A DNA stretch of 64,000 bases, from contig NZ_SODM01000008.1 in the NCBI RefSeq assembly GCF_004368785.1, positions 62,001 to 126,000 of the forward strand. Direction: 5' to 3'. Positions 8,165-17,695 of the stretch are shown here, one piece after another. This DNA comes from Flavobacterium sp. 270 (GTDB taxonomy: Bacteria; Bacteroidota; Bacteroidia; Flavobacteriales; Flavobacteriaceae). Position numbers and translations under genes: made by a program. How positions within the stretch are numbered: the stretch's first letter is position 1; every line of letters begins with the position of its first letter. The notes beneath the pieces are model-generated. The model searched no databases, was not told the DNA's origin, and saw only the letters and a list, made by a program, of their open reading frames with translations.

Positions 8165-9385
8165 ATGAAAAACTTAGGAATAAAAATAGCACTCTATCTC
8201 AATTATTTTGTCTTTGCTATTTTATTAAACAGCGTAGGTATTGTAATTCTAAAATCGCAGAAAAATTACGGAGTTGATGAGGTACAAGCCAGTATTCTCG
8301 AAGCTTTTAAAGATATGCCAATTGCCATTGTTTCTTTTTTTATTGCTTCATTTCTTCCCAGAATCGGCTATAAAAAAGCAATGTTAATAGGTTTAGCTTT
8401 GGTAACACTCGCCTGTATTTCGATGTATTTTGGAAATTCATTCGACAACGCCAAAATATTATTTGCCACCGTAGGCGTTTCATTTGCTTTGATAAAAGTT
8501 TCTGTTTATTCCTTAATAGGAACCGTAACCGAAAATCAGAAAGAACACAATGCTTTAATGAGCAGTATCGAAGGCGTTTTTATGATTGGGATTGCATTAG
8601 CGTATTTTTTGTTTCCCGCTTTTAATAACGAAAATGATCCAAATTCTTGGTTAAATGTATATTGGCTTTTAGCCGGATTATCATTGGTTTCTTTTTTGTT
8701 TTTGTTCTTCACCAAATTTGAAGAAACCCAAGTAACAGCCGGAGCCAATTTTACAGATGATTTTCTGCAAATGTTCAAATTAATTGCCAAAATGCTGACG
8801 GTAGTTTTTGTAATCAGTGTCTTTTTCTTTGTCATGATCGAGCAAGGAATTCTTTCATGGCTGCCAACATTCAATACCAAAGTATTGCATTTACCAGAAA
8901 ATATCAGCATTATGATGGCCAGTATTTTAGCCATTTCATTAGCGATCGGACGACTTGTTGCGGGAATTATTACCAAAACAATAAACTGGATTTGGGTTCT
9001 TAGTTTTTGTGTAATTGCAGCGATGTTAATTGTCTATTTCGTATTACCAAATGTTGTTGGTCTCGAAGTAAAAACGATTAATACATTCTCAGATATTCCG
9101 CTTATAGCGTTTGCATTTCCATTAATCGGATTGTTTATCGCCCCTATTTATCCGTTGCTAAATTCAATTGTATTGAGTTCACTGCCAAAAAACCTGCAAA
9201 GTTCCATGACAGGATTAATCGTTATTTTTTCTGCGCTTGGCGGTACATTGGGATCCAGAATTACGGGCTGGCTTTTTAAAAATGAAGGACCAGAAAAAGC
9301 ATTTTATTTCACCTTAATTCCCATGTTTTTATTGTTGATCGCTTTTTTTATCCTTAAAAAAATTACTTCAAAAAATGAAATTTAA
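8165..9385 (+). CDS. MFS transporter, probable trehalose/sugar permease
   Basis: A 406-residue, 12-segment major facilitator protein. Between segments 2 and 3 lies the conserved loop LPRIGYKKAMLIG, a variant of the MFS motif A, and a central cytoplasmic loop falls around residues 185-205. Its last 11 bases overlap the start of the trehalase gene, which argues for translational coupling and for uptake of intact trehalose across the inner membrane before cytoplasmic hydrolysis. Substrate assignment is by context only. The family A palindrome lies just upstream of the start. Confidence 0.85.
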   Translation: MKNLGIKIALYLNYFVFAILLNSVGIVILKSQKNYGVDEVQASILEAFKDMPIAIVSFFIASFLPRIGYKKAMLIGLALVTLACISMYFGNSFDNAKILFATVGVSFALIKVSVYSLIGTVTENQKEHNALMSSIEGVFMIGIALAYFLFPAFNNENDPNSWLNVYWLLAGLSLVSFLFLFFTKFEETQVTAGANFTDDFLQMFKLIAKMLTVVFVISVFFFVMIEQGILSWLPTFNTKVLHLPENISIMMASILAISLAIGRLVAGIITKTINWIWVLSFCVIAAMLIVYFVLPNVVGLEVKTINTFSDIPLIAFAFPLIGLFIAPIYPLLNSIVLSSLPKNLQSSMTGLIVIFSALGGTLGSRITGWLFKNEGPEKAFYFTLIPMFLLLIAFFILKKITSKNEI

Positions 9386-11240
9386 ATTACACATAAATCA
9401 GACGCTGAGCCAATTACTGGAGCAGGAAGACACTGATGGAGACAAAAAGATAACGATTGACGACAAAGGCCCAAAAAGCTTTTTGATTCAGGATGAAAGT
9501 GGAAATTCGGTTGCAATTGAAGGTACATATCAATTGTCTAATTTGTTGCAGGAATTAGCATTAGCCAAAAAAGACAATACAGAATTTGCCGAAATAAACT
9601 TATCTGATATAACAGAAAATCCCGTAAACCGAATTTCAAAAAAAATAAAAAATCTTTATTGGAACGGTCTTACCAGAACAATTGATACTGATGGAGTAAA
9701 GAAGATTTTAGAAGATGATAAAATCGAAAATGCGGTTTCCTACTTATATGTTCCCGCGCGCGATACTTTTGCATTTGATTATTTTAAAAATTTAGAAGCT
9801 TCAAATCCGACTTTAAAAGTAGTTCAGCTGCCTGAAGATATTTCGCCCGAATATGTTTTATCCTTAAATAAAAAACCGGGGATTTTGGCATTAGCGCTTC
9901 AAACGGAAAACGGAAAAACTTCCGGCGTTCCTTTTGTAGTTCCCGGCGGAAGATTTAATGAAATGTACGGTTGGGACAGTTATTTTATTACAATGGGACT
10001 TTTGATTGATGATAAAATAGATCTGGCGCTTGGCATGGCAGAAAACTTTAAATATCAGATTGATCATTACGGTAAAATACTGAATGCCAATAGAAGTTAT
10101 TATTTAACCCGAACGCAGCCACCATTATATACTTCTTTAATTATTGATATTATCGAAAAATCAAATCCTGATGTTTCGTGGATTGAAAGACATTTAAAAA
10201 CTGCCATAAAAGAATATCAGACGGTTTGGATGGAGGAAGGAAAAAGATTGACTTCTAATGGATTAAACCGTTATAAAGCTGAAGGAATCGGACTTCCGTT
10301 TGAGGTTGAAGAAGGTCATTTTGATGATATTCTCGAAAAATATGCGCCAAAATACAATCTCTCGACACGAGAATTTGAAAAAAAATATCTGGAAAGAGAA
10401 ATTCTTGATGCCGATCTTGATCATTATTTTACACACGATCGCAGCATGCGCGAAAGTGGTCACGATACAACTAATCGTTTGGTTGGAATTTGTGCCGATT
10501 TGAATACCGTTGCCATAAACAGTTTATTGTATAAATATGAAACTGATATTGCTTTTTTGATTAAAACTGTATTTAATGATGAATTTCAATACAATGAAAA
10601 TCAAATGTATTCGAGTGAATATTGGAATGAAAAAGCGAATTTCAGAAAAGCAAAAATCAACGAATTGTGCTGGAATGAAAAACAGGGAATTTATCTCGAT
10701 TATAATTTTGAATTAGAAGAACAGCATCCTTTTGAAGCCGCACCGACTTTTTATCCGTTATGGGCGAAAATTTCTTCACAAGAACAAGCTGCCGTTTTAG
10801 TCAAAAAAACACTGGCAAAATTTAAAATGAAAGGCGGTATTGCAGGAAGCACCAAATCGTCTATCGCAACCGTGGGCGAACATGCGCCAACTAGACAATG
10901 GGATTATCCGTTTGGCTGGGCACCGCACCAAATATTACTATGGAAGGGTTTGATCAATTATAACTTTCATGCTGAAACTCAGGAAATGGTGTATCGCTGG
11001 TTGTGGCTTATTACCAGAAATGCGGTTGATTATAACGGAACTATTCCGGAGAAATTTGATTTATCGATTAGTTCTCATAAAATATTCGCCGAATACGGAA
11101 ACGTCGGTACTGAATTTAATTACATTACAGAAGAAGGTTTTGGCTGGATGAATGCCTCTTATCAATTCGGATTAACGCTTTTAAACGCAGATTTTAAACA
11201 AAAATTATCTGATTTAGTTGATCCTGATACTTTGTTTTAA
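9375..11240 (+). CDS. treF: Alpha,alpha-trehalase (GH37)
   Basis: A 621-residue trehalase that splits trehalose into two glucose molecules. Both GH37 signatures are present: PGGRFNEMYGWDSY at 190-203 and QWDYPFGWAP near 508-517. There is no signal peptide, so the enzyme should be cytoplasmic, like E. coli TreF. The N-terminal 95 residues precede the catalytic fold and contain an EF-hand-like loop, DTDGDKKITIDD at 19-30, suggesting calcium binding. The start overlaps the MFS transporter stop by 11 bases. The downstream glucose would be phosphorylated and could enter the adjacent pentose phosphate operon. The symbol is by similarity to the cytoplasmic enzyme. Confidence 0.92.
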   Translation: MKFKLHINQTLSQLLEQEDTDGDKKITIDDKGPKSFLIQDESGNSVAIEGTYQLSNLLQELALAKKDNTEFAEINLSDITENPVNRISKKIKNLYWNGLTRTIDTDGVKKILEDDKIENAVSYLYVPARDTFAFDYFKNLEASNPTLKVVQLPEDISPEYVLSLNKKPGILALALQTENGKTSGVPFVVPGGRFNEMYGWDSYFITMGLLIDDKIDLALGMAENFKYQIDHYGKILNANRSYYLTRTQPPLYTSLIIDIIEKSNPDVSWIERHLKTAIKEYQTVWMEEGKRLTSNGLNRYKAEGIGLPFEVEEGHFDDILEKYAPKYNLSTREFEKKYLEREILDADLDHYFTHDRSMRESGHDTTNRLVGICADLNTVAINSLLYKYETDIAFLIKTVFNDEFQYNENQMYSSEYWNEKANFRKAKINELCWNEKQGIYLDYNFELEEQHPFEAAPTFYPLWAKISSQEQAAVLVKKTLAKFKMKGGIAGSTKSSIATVGEHAPTRQWDYPFGWAPHQILLWKGLINYNFHAETQEMVYRWLWLITRNAVDYNGTIPEKFDLSISSHKIFAEYGNVGTEFNYITEEGFGWMNASYQFGLTLLNADFKQKLSDLVDPDTLF

Positions 11241-11565
11241 ATTATAAAGATCCGAAAGAAATATATGTCATTTTTTGACTTTTTTGTTAGATTAAATTCG
11301 TTTTTTATGTGTTAAAATTACACTTTTTAATTGTGTAGAAATATTTAATTTTGGCATTACAAAAGGCTTGAAAATATTGATTTTCAAGCCTTTTCCATTT
11401 TATTACACACTTAACTTTTCCGATTATAAAGTAGTATTTTTCATTCTATACCAAATTTCTAAATTATAAATCTTGTTTTTAGAGTATTTCACCGCATTTT
11501 GAAGTACCGCTTAGTCCAAAATATTCCTCATTTTTTTTTAACTTAGCGCAAGAAATTTAAACATT
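11241..11565. other. Gene-free interval before gnd
   Basis: This 325-bp AT-rich stretch has no credible ORF. It holds the terminator at 11361-11396 and presumably the gnd promoter in its last 150 bp, but I could not pick a convincing -33/-7 pair. Confidence 0.5.
11361..11396 (+). terminator. Rho-independent terminator of the trehalase unit
   Basis: AAAAGGCTTGAAAAT pairs perfectly with ATTTTCAAGCCTTTT around the loop ATTG. It lies 120 bp after the trehalase stop and ends in a short T run. Confidence 0.75.
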
Positions 11566-12972
11566 ATGAACACATTTGATTTTGGTATAGTTGGGCTTGG
11601 TGTAATGGGCCGTAACTTACTTTTAAATATTGCCAGCAACAAATTTGCGGCAGCAGGTTTGGACTTAGACACAGAAAAAGTAAACTCTTTACAGCAGGAA
11701 GCTAATGCCGACCATAAAATTGAAGCCACAACAGACGTAAAACATTTTGCATCACTTATCCAGCGTCCGAGAGCAATTATGCTTTTGGTTCCGGCAGGAA
11801 AACCAGTTGACAGCGCTATCCAGAGCCTTCTGCCTCATTTAGAAGAAGGAGACATTATAATAGATGGTGGTAATACTTATTTTACCGATACAGACAGAAG
11901 ATTTTTAGAATTGGCTGAAAAAGGAATCCATTTCTTTGGAATGGGAATTTCAGGCGGTGAAAAAGGAGCAAGATTTGGTCCTAGTATGATGCCTGGAGGA
12001 GATAAAAAAGCATACGAAAGACTTCGTCCGATTTTTGAAGCTATTGCTGCAAAAGTAGACGGAGAACCTTGCGTAGAATATTTAGGAAACGGCTCTGCAG
12101 GAAACTATGTAAAAATGGTTCACAACGGAATTGAGTACGGAATCATGCAATTGATTTCTGAAATTTATGACCTAATGAAAAGAGGTTATAATCTGGATGA
12201 AGACACAATCCAGAAAACTTTTGAAGAATGGAATCAAGGCGATCTTAAATCTTACCTGATTGAGATTACTGGACATATTCTAAAACAAAAAGACGAAGAC
12301 GGTTCAAGACTTATCAACCAAATTTCAGATTGGGCAAAATCTAAAGGTACAGGAAAATGGACTTCGCAAAATGCGATGGATTTACAGGTTCCGGTTCCTA
12401 CTATTGATGCCGCTGTAGTAATGCGCGACATGTCTAAAAGTAAACCTGAAAGAATTGAAGCTGCAAAAATATTAACATGGAATGCTAATCAGCAAGATGT
12501 AAAAACATCTGAAGCAATTGCTTCGCTAAAAGATACTTTGTTTTTTGCTATCCTTATTACTTATGCTCAAGGATTGGCACAGCTTAAAACTGCTTCTAAA
12601 GAATATAATTACGAATTAAATCTTGAAACGGTAACCAAAATATGGCGTGGTGGCTGTATTATTCGTGCTGATGTTTTGGAAGATTTTAGAAAAGCGTTTG
12701 CAGCCAATGCAGATTTACCAAACATTCTATTAAACTCTGACATTGCAAAAAAACTTACAGACACTCAGGCCGGAACAAGAAACGTTATTCAATTTGCTGT
12801 TCAAAAAGGATTGCCAATTGCAGGACTTATGAATTCTTTGGCTTATTTTGATGCTTACAGATCTGAAAATCTTCCTACTAACTTAATTCAGGCACAGCGT
12901 GATTATTTTGGAGCGCACACTTACGAACGTATTGATGCTCCCGGCGTCTTTCACACTCAATGGAATGATTAA
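11566..12972 (+). CDS. gnd: 6-phosphogluconate dehydrogenase, decarboxylating
   Basis: A 468-residue enzyme, the same length as E. coli Gnd. It oxidises 6-phosphogluconate to ribulose 5-phosphate and CO2 with NAD(P)+. Visible features are the dinucleotide fold GLGVMGRNLLLN (11-22), IIDGGNTYFTDTDRR (about 98-112), the substrate-binding FGMGISGGEKGARFGPS (about 125-141) and the catalytic Lys/Asn region KMVHNGIEYG (about 184-193). It is the first gene of a tight gnd-zwf-pgl operon (18-bp gap, then a 4-base overlap) coding for the whole oxidative pentose phosphate branch and thus NADPH supply. Confidence 0.96.
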   Translation: MNTFDFGIVGLGVMGRNLLLNIASNKFAAAGLDLDTEKVNSLQQEANADHKIEATTDVKHFASLIQRPRAIMLLVPAGKPVDSAIQSLLPHLEEGDIIIDGGNTYFTDTDRRFLELAEKGIHFFGMGISGGEKGARFGPSMMPGGDKKAYERLRPIFEAIAAKVDGEPCVEYLGNGSAGNYVKMVHNGIEYGIMQLISEIYDLMKRGYNLDEDTIQKTFEEWNQGDLKSYLIEITGHILKQKDEDGSRLINQISDWAKSKGTGKWTSQNAMDLQVPVPTIDAAVVMRDMSKSKPERIEAAKILTWNANQQDVKTSEAIASLKDTLFFAILITYAQGLAQLKTASKEYNYELNLETVTKIWRGGCIIRADVLEDFRKAFAANADLPNILLNSDIAKKLTDTQAGTRNVIQFAVQKGLPIAGLMNSLAYFDAYRSENLPTNLIQAQRDYFGAHTYERIDAPGVFHTQWND

Positions 12973-12990
12973 CTTTTAAGTAGAAACTAA

Positions 12991-14517
12991 ATGAATAATG
13001 GTAAAACTATAAATCCAACAATCATTGTTATTTTTGGAGCTACAGGCGATTTAGCAAAAAGAAAACTCTTTCCTGCATTTCAAAACCTGTTTTTAGACGG
13101 TCGTCTTCCCGAAAAATTTCAAATAATAGCACTTGGAAGAGCCGAAAAAACTCAGGAAGAATTTAGCAGTTATGTAATTGAAAATTTAAATAATTTTTCA
13201 AGAAAACCTGCAGATTCAGATTCAAACACTGAAAAATTTATTTCGCACATAACCTATCTAAGACATGATATCGATAAAGAAGAATCGTATCGAGAATTGG
13301 ATTCAAAATTAAATAGTATTGATCAGGGCTTTGGAGTACGTTCCAATCGTCTTTTTTATCTTTCTATTGCACCTTCTTTTATATCTACTATATCAGTATA
13401 TATGAAGAAAATTGGCCTTACGGCGAATGTTAAGCAAGACCGAATCATTATCGAAAAACCTTTTGGTTATGATAAAACTTCTGCAATTGAGTTAAACGAA
13501 ATGCTTTCGCAAACCTTTAAAGAAGAACAGATTTATCGTATCGATCACTATTTAGGTAAAGAAACTGTTCAGAATATTTTAGCTTTCCGTTTTGGGAATT
13601 CAATGTTCGAACCTTTATGGAGCCGAAATTTTATTGATTTCGTACAAATTACCGTAGCAGAAGAAGTTGGCGTTGAAGAGCGCGGCGGTTTTTATGAAGG
13701 TGTCGGAGCATTAAAAGATATGATTCAGAATCACTTGCTTCAAATTTTATGCATGACCGCTATGGAAGCTCCGGCATCATTAGCAGCAGATGATATTAGA
13801 AACCGTAAAGCCGATGTTCTAAAATCTATCAGACGTATAAAACCAGAAGAAGTAGAACATTATACGGTAAGAGGTCAGTACGATGCCGGTTTTATAAAAG
13901 ATAAACCAGTACCGGGATACCGTCAGGATAAAGGAATTGCGCCAGATTCTACAACAGAAACGTATGTAGCAATGAAAATTTATCTGGACAACTGGAGATG
14001 GCAAGGTGTACCGTTTTACCTGCGTACAGGAAAAAGAATGCAGGAAAAACAATCATCGATTATTATTCAGTTTAAACCCGTACCGCATTCTACCTTTACT
14101 TACGGATCAGAAGGTATGACACCAAACAGGCTTATCATCAATATTCAGCCTGCAATGGATATTAAACTGCAGTTTATGACCAAAAAACAAGGTCTTTCTC
14201 TTGCATTGAGACCTGCAGAAATGGTTTTTGATTATTTTGCGTGTTCAACAATGTCGCCAGAAGCTTATGAAACTTTACTTTCTGATGCTTTGGCAGGAGA
14301 TCCTACCCTATTTATGCGTTGGGATCAGGTGGAACAAGCTTGGGATGCAATTGATACAATTCAGCAAGTATGGAAAAATAATGCTCCTACAGATTTTCCT
14401 AATTACAAAGCAGGAAGCTGGGGACCGGAAGCAGCAGACGAATTATTAGCCCGTCAAGGTCATGCCTGGGTGGATAATACTTCTCATGTTGTAAATGAAA
14501 AAATTGAAAAAAAATGA
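12991..14517 (+). CDS. zwf: Glucose-6-phosphate 1-dehydrogenase
   Basis: A 508-residue protein catalysing the NADP+-linked oxidation of glucose 6-phosphate to 6-phosphogluconolactone. It has the nucleotide-binding motif GATGDLAKRKLFPAF (12-26) and the family signature RIDHYLGKE (about 183-191) with the catalytic histidine; EKPFGYD precedes it. Length matches the family. The stop codon overlaps the start of pgl (ATGA), so product ratios of the two consecutive enzymes are probably coupled. Confidence 0.96.
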   Translation: MNNGKTINPTIIVIFGATGDLAKRKLFPAFQNLFLDGRLPEKFQIIALGRAEKTQEEFSSYVIENLNNFSRKPADSDSNTEKFISHITYLRHDIDKEESYRELDSKLNSIDQGFGVRSNRLFYLSIAPSFISTISVYMKKIGLTANVKQDRIIIEKPFGYDKTSAIELNEMLSQTFKEEQIYRIDHYLGKETVQNILAFRFGNSMFEPLWSRNFIDFVQITVAEEVGVEERGGFYEGVGALKDMIQNHLLQILCMTAMEAPASLAADDIRNRKADVLKSIRRIKPEEVEHYTVRGQYDAGFIKDKPVPGYRQDKGIAPDSTTETYVAMKIYLDNWRWQGVPFYLRTGKRMQEKQSSIIIQFKPVPHSTFTYGSEGMTPNRLIINIQPAMDIKLQFMTKKQGLSLALRPAEMVFDYFACSTMSPEAYETLLSDALAGDPTLFMRWDQVEQAWDAIDTIQQVWKNNAPTDFPNYKAGSWGPEAADELLARQGHAWVDNTSHVVNEKIEKK

Positions 14518-15224
14518 TAGAGATCTTTAATACAACAGAAGAGATTAATACTACTGCAGCAGCAATTTTTGCAGCAGCAGCTGAGAAAGCAATACAGGAA
14601 AAAGGCAAATTTACAGCTGTACTTACCGGCGGATCTTCACCAGCTGGTATTTATAGATTATTAGCCTCGCCTATTTATAAAATTGACTGGCAAAAAGTGT
14701 ATATTTTTTGGGGTGATGAGCGCTGGGTTCCTCTTGATGATGATCTTAGTAATGCAAAAATGTCTTTTCATACGCTTTTAAGCCACGTTCCAATTCCGGA
14801 AAATAATATATTCCCAATGTACAGCGATGCTTTTCTACCAGAAGAGTATGCTGTTAAATACGAAGAAGATATTAAAAGTATTTTAGGAACAGACGGAAAG
14901 TTTGATCTTATATTACTAGGAATGGGCGACGATGGACATACAGCTTCACTTTTTCCTGGCGAAGCCGTATTGCAGGAACAAACAAAATGGGTTGCTGCTT
15001 ATAGATTAGAATCTCAAAACATGCACCGTATTACTTTGACTGCGCCGCTAATAAACAAAGCAGCAAAAATCATCGTCGTTGCTTTTGGTGAAAAGAAAGC
15101 ACACGCTTTGAAAGAAGTATTACATGGAGAATACAATCCAAATCTGTATCCTATGCAGTTAATTAAACCTGTTTCTGGAGAATTATTATTTCTTGTAGAT
15201 AAAGGCGCTGCGGGAACGAATTAA
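14514..15224 (+). CDS. pgl: 6-phosphogluconolactonase
   Basis: A 236-residue enzyme of the glucosamine-6-phosphate isomerase/6-phosphogluconolactonase fold, which hydrolyses the lactone made by Zwf. Diagnostic motifs are LTGGSSPAGIYRLLAS (about 38-53), WGDERWVPLDDDLSN (about 66-80) and the catalytic-histidine motif LLGMGDDGHTASLFPG (about 138-153). It starts inside the zwf stop codon (ATGA) and is followed 23 bp downstream by a strong terminator, closing the operon. Confidence 0.95.
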   Translation: MIEIFNTTEEINTTAAAIFAAAAEKAIQEKGKFTAVLTGGSSPAGIYRLLASPIYKIDWQKVYIFWGDERWVPLDDDLSNAKMSFHTLLSHVPIPENNIFPMYSDAFLPEEYAVKYEEDIKSILGTDGKFDLILLGMGDDGHTASLFPGEAVLQEQTKWVAAYRLESQNMHRITLTAPLINKAAKIIVVAFGEKKAHALKEVLHGEYNPNLYPMQLIKPVSGELLFLVDKGAAGTN

Positions 15225-15247
15225 TACGTTTTCTTTAAATTAAAAAT

Positions 15248-15279
15248 AAAAAACCTATGTATTTCTACATAGGTTTTTT
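15248..15279 (+). terminator. Rho-independent terminator of gnd-zwf-pgl
   Basis: AAAAAACCTATGTA and TACATAGGTTTTTT form a perfect 14-bp stem around TTTC, ending in six T. The A-rich left side makes it work in both directions. Confidence 0.9.
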
Positions 15280-15298
15280 GTTTTCTGAATTGTGCAAT

Positions 15299-15380
15299 CT
15301 TTGTCAAAGTTTAAAACTTTGACAAAGGTCAAGTCGCATATTTCTTCAATCTCGTCATTTCTCTTTTCAGTAGAAATGAC
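15299..15380. repeat. Family A palindrome copy 3 plus a short GTCATTTC inverted repeat
   Basis: 15299-15327 is the 29-base core of family A (arms CTTTGTCAAAGTTT). At 15354-15380, GTCATTTCT and AGAAATGAC form an inverted repeat with a 9-base loop whose ends match the family E element at 59820. Both lie in the 391-bp gap between pgl and the GH130 gene; the rest of the gap shows no ORF. Confidence 0.75.
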
Positions 15381-15615
15381 AAATAATGCGTAACATTTAC
15401 CAAATTTCCATTTTTAAAATGAAAATTCTGTAACACCAAATCTTCTATTGTATAAACCATTTATTATCAAGAATGACGAACTTTACGATAAGTACATTAT
15501 TTCAAATTAATAAACTTATTATTTTGGAGAAATTCTGCTTTAGATAAAAATCCTCTTTTGATTGTAATAGTTTTTGGAGGCAGGAATATTTAGTAATAAA
15601 TAAAACAAAATCATT

Positions 15616-16665
15616 ATGAGCGATATTGCCCGCCGTTTTCCCGAAAATCCATTATTAATGCCCAAAGACTTAAAAGCAAGTACAGCTGAACTACAGATTA
15701 TAAGTCTTTTAAATCCCGGTGTATTTGTGTTTGAAAACAAAACATGGCTTTTGGTTAGGGTTGCAGAATCTATTACACAAAAAGAAGGCGTTATATTTTT
15801 TCCAGCAGTCAATGCGCTTGGTAAAGTAGAAATCATTGAGATTCCGCTAAACGATCCCGATTTGATTGCTAATGATGCCCGGGTTATAAAATACAAAGGC
15901 CTTGATTATCTTACTACTCTTTCGCATTTAAGACTTCTTGCAAGTGATGATGGAATCCATTTTTATGAACCCGAAGATACTGAATTACTAATGGGTTCAG
16001 GCATACTCGAACAATTTGGCATTGAAGATTGTCGAGTAAGCAAAATCGAAGAAACGTATTATCTTACGTATACTGCGGTTTCAGAAAACGGCGTTGGTGT
16101 TGGGTTAAGAACCACCAAAGACTGGAAAAATTTTGAAAACAAAGGAATGATTTTACCACCGCACAATAAGGATTGTGCCATTTTTGAAGAATTAATTAAT
16201 GGTAAATATTATGCATTGCATCGTCCGTCAAGTGTAGAAATTGGAGGAAATTTTATCTGGCTTGCAGAATCTTTTAATGGTGTGCATTGGGGAAATCATA
16301 AATGTATTGCAAAAACCCGTCACGGACAATGGGACTCTGCCCGAGTTGGCGCGGGCGCCGCTCCTATTAAAACAGAAAAAGGCTGGCTCGAAATTTATCA
16401 CGGTGCCAATGCCGAACATAAATATTGTCTTGGCGCATTTTTAATGGACCTTGAAGATCCTTCTAAAATAATTGCACGTTCTACAGAACCGATTATGGTA
16501 CCACAAGAAAGCTACGAACTCAGCGGTTTTTTCGGTTATGTTGTTTTTACAAACGGACACGTTGTAAATGGCGATCAGCTCACAATATATTACGGAGCTG
16601 CAGATGAATTTGTCTGCGGTGCACATTTCTCAATTTCAGAAATTTTATCAACCCTTGAATTATAA
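15616..16665 (+). CDS. GH130 family glycoside phosphorylase/hydrolase (beta-mannoside active)
   Basis: A 349-residue protein with the five-bladed-propeller pattern of GH130. The general-acid aspartate is in GIEDCRVSK (D138); most relatives read EDPR, so Cys139 is unusual. Other conserved pieces are TYTAVSENGVGVGLRTT, HNKDCAIFEE, YALHRPS and GAGAAPIKTEKGWLEIYHG. GH130 enzymes phosphorolyse beta-1,4- or beta-1,2-mannosides to mannose 1-phosphate, and some hydrolyse them. There is no signal peptide, so it should act in the cytoplasm on short oligosaccharides. It stands 46 bp before an MscS gene rather than in a mannan locus, so turnover of an internal mannoside reserve or compatible solute is possible. 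Confidence 0.85.
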   Translation: MSDIARRFPENPLLMPKDLKASTAELQIISLLNPGVFVFENKTWLLVRVAESITQKEGVIFFPAVNALGKVEIIEIPLNDPDLIANDARVIKYKGLDYLTTLSHLRLLASDDGIHFYEPEDTELLMGSGILEQFGIEDCRVSKIEETYYLTYTAVSENGVGVGLRTTKDWKNFENKGMILPPHNKDCAIFEELINGKYYALHRPSSVEIGGNFIWLAESFNGVHWGNHKCIAKTRHGQWDSARVGAGAAPIKTEKGWLEIYHGANAEHKYCLGAFLMDLEDPSKIIARSTEPIMVPQESYELSGFFGYVVFTNGHVVNGDQLTIYYGAADEFVCGAHFSISEILSTLEL

Positions 16666-16711
16666 AGGGTTTATAAATGGCGATTATTTCGCTTAATTTT
16701 TTAATATTATT

Positions 16712-17521
16712 ATGGAAGATTTTTTACGTGACATTGTCGTTCATATAGAAAGCTATTACCAAAGTTTGGTCGATATTACACCAAAATTATTACTTGCAAT
16801 TTTAATTGTATTAATATCCTGGTTCATCGCATCGCGAGTTAAAGTGTTTTCAGACCGAAGATTAAAACAAAAAATGCACGATCCGTTATTGGCTGCATTT
16901 ATTGCCAATCTTATAAAAGCCGTACTTATTGTAATCGGGCTTTTGTTTATGTTTCGCGTTATTGGTCTTACGGGCGTGGCGCAAAGTGTTCTTGCGGGTG
17001 CCGGTATCTCTGCCTTTATCATTGGATTTGCTTTAAAAGATATTGGCGAAAATTTCTTGGCAGGAATTTTATTAGCGTTTAAAAGACCTTTTTCTGTTGG
17101 AGACATTATAGAAAGTAATGGCGTAAAAGGAAAAGTTGTGGCATTAAATCTCCGCGACACACAGATAAAAAGTGACAGCAAAAACATTTACATACCAAAT
17201 GCACTGCTGATAAAAAATACACTTATCAATTTTAATAGTGAAGGTTTTCTACTTCAAGACTTTACAATCGGTTTAGAATATGGTTCAGATTACAGAAAAG
17301 CTATTGAGGTTATTACAAACGTAATAAAAGAAGACAGCGAGATTGTAGACAAGGGTTATTCTAATTCTGCTGTAGTGGCCGGAATTACAGGAAATACGGT
17401 GCAAGTTATTATTCGGTATTGGGTAAAAACAGATGTTTCTGTAAGTGATGGAAAGCATCGTTCTGAAGTAGTAATTAAAGTTTCTGAAGCGCTTAAAGCA
17501 GAAGGTTTTATCATTAAATAA
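16712..17521 (+). CDS. Small-conductance mechanosensitive channel, MscS family
   Basis: A 269-residue protein with three N-terminal membrane segments (about 22-40, 64-85, 90-112). The third is the glycine/alanine-rich pore helix SVLAGAGISAFIIGFALKDI, followed by the conserved FKRPFSVGDIIE beta-domain start and a C-terminal alpha/beta domain. It should open under membrane tension after hypo-osmotic shock and release solutes. It follows the GH130 gene by 46 bp, an arrangement consistent with osmotic-stress co-expression. Length is close to the 286 residues of E. coli MscS. Confidence 0.92.
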   Translation: MEDFLRDIVVHIESYYQSLVDITPKLLLAILIVLISWFIASRVKVFSDRRLKQKMHDPLLAAFIANLIKAVLIVIGLLFMFRVIGLTGVAQSVLAGAGISAFIIGFALKDIGENFLAGILLAFKRPFSVGDIIESNGVKGKVVALNLRDTQIKSDSKNIYIPNALLIKNTLINFNSEGFLLQDFTIGLEYGSDYRKAIEVITNVIKEDSEIVDKGYSNSAVVAGITGNTVQVIIRYWVKTDVSVSDGKHRSEVVIKVSEALKAEGFIIK

Positions 17522-17628
17522 TATCGAAAATTAAATCTGTAATTCATTCAAAATGAATAACTAAACCTAACTGGCAATCCTATAAAATTTTAGATTAATG
17601 GTATAAGCATTCCCTTTGTTTGATTGAG

Positions 17629-17636
17629 TAATTTTG
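17629..17636 (+). promoter_or_regulatory. Possible -7 promoter box TAATTTTG
   Basis: TAATTTTG matches the Bacteroidota -7 consensus TAnnTTTG, 60 bp upstream of the FAD/Rieske gene. No well-spaced -33 TTTG was found (the nearest is only about 10 bp upstream), so this is tentative. Confidence 0.35.
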
Positions 17637-17695
17637 AGATAAACGACTATACTTATCTGATTTAGCGTTAATTACTAATTTCAAAATAAAACAAA

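Noticed and set aside
8536..8976. 146-codon minus-strand ORF inside the MFS gene
   Set aside because: It is antisense to a clear membrane transporter with no family features of its own.
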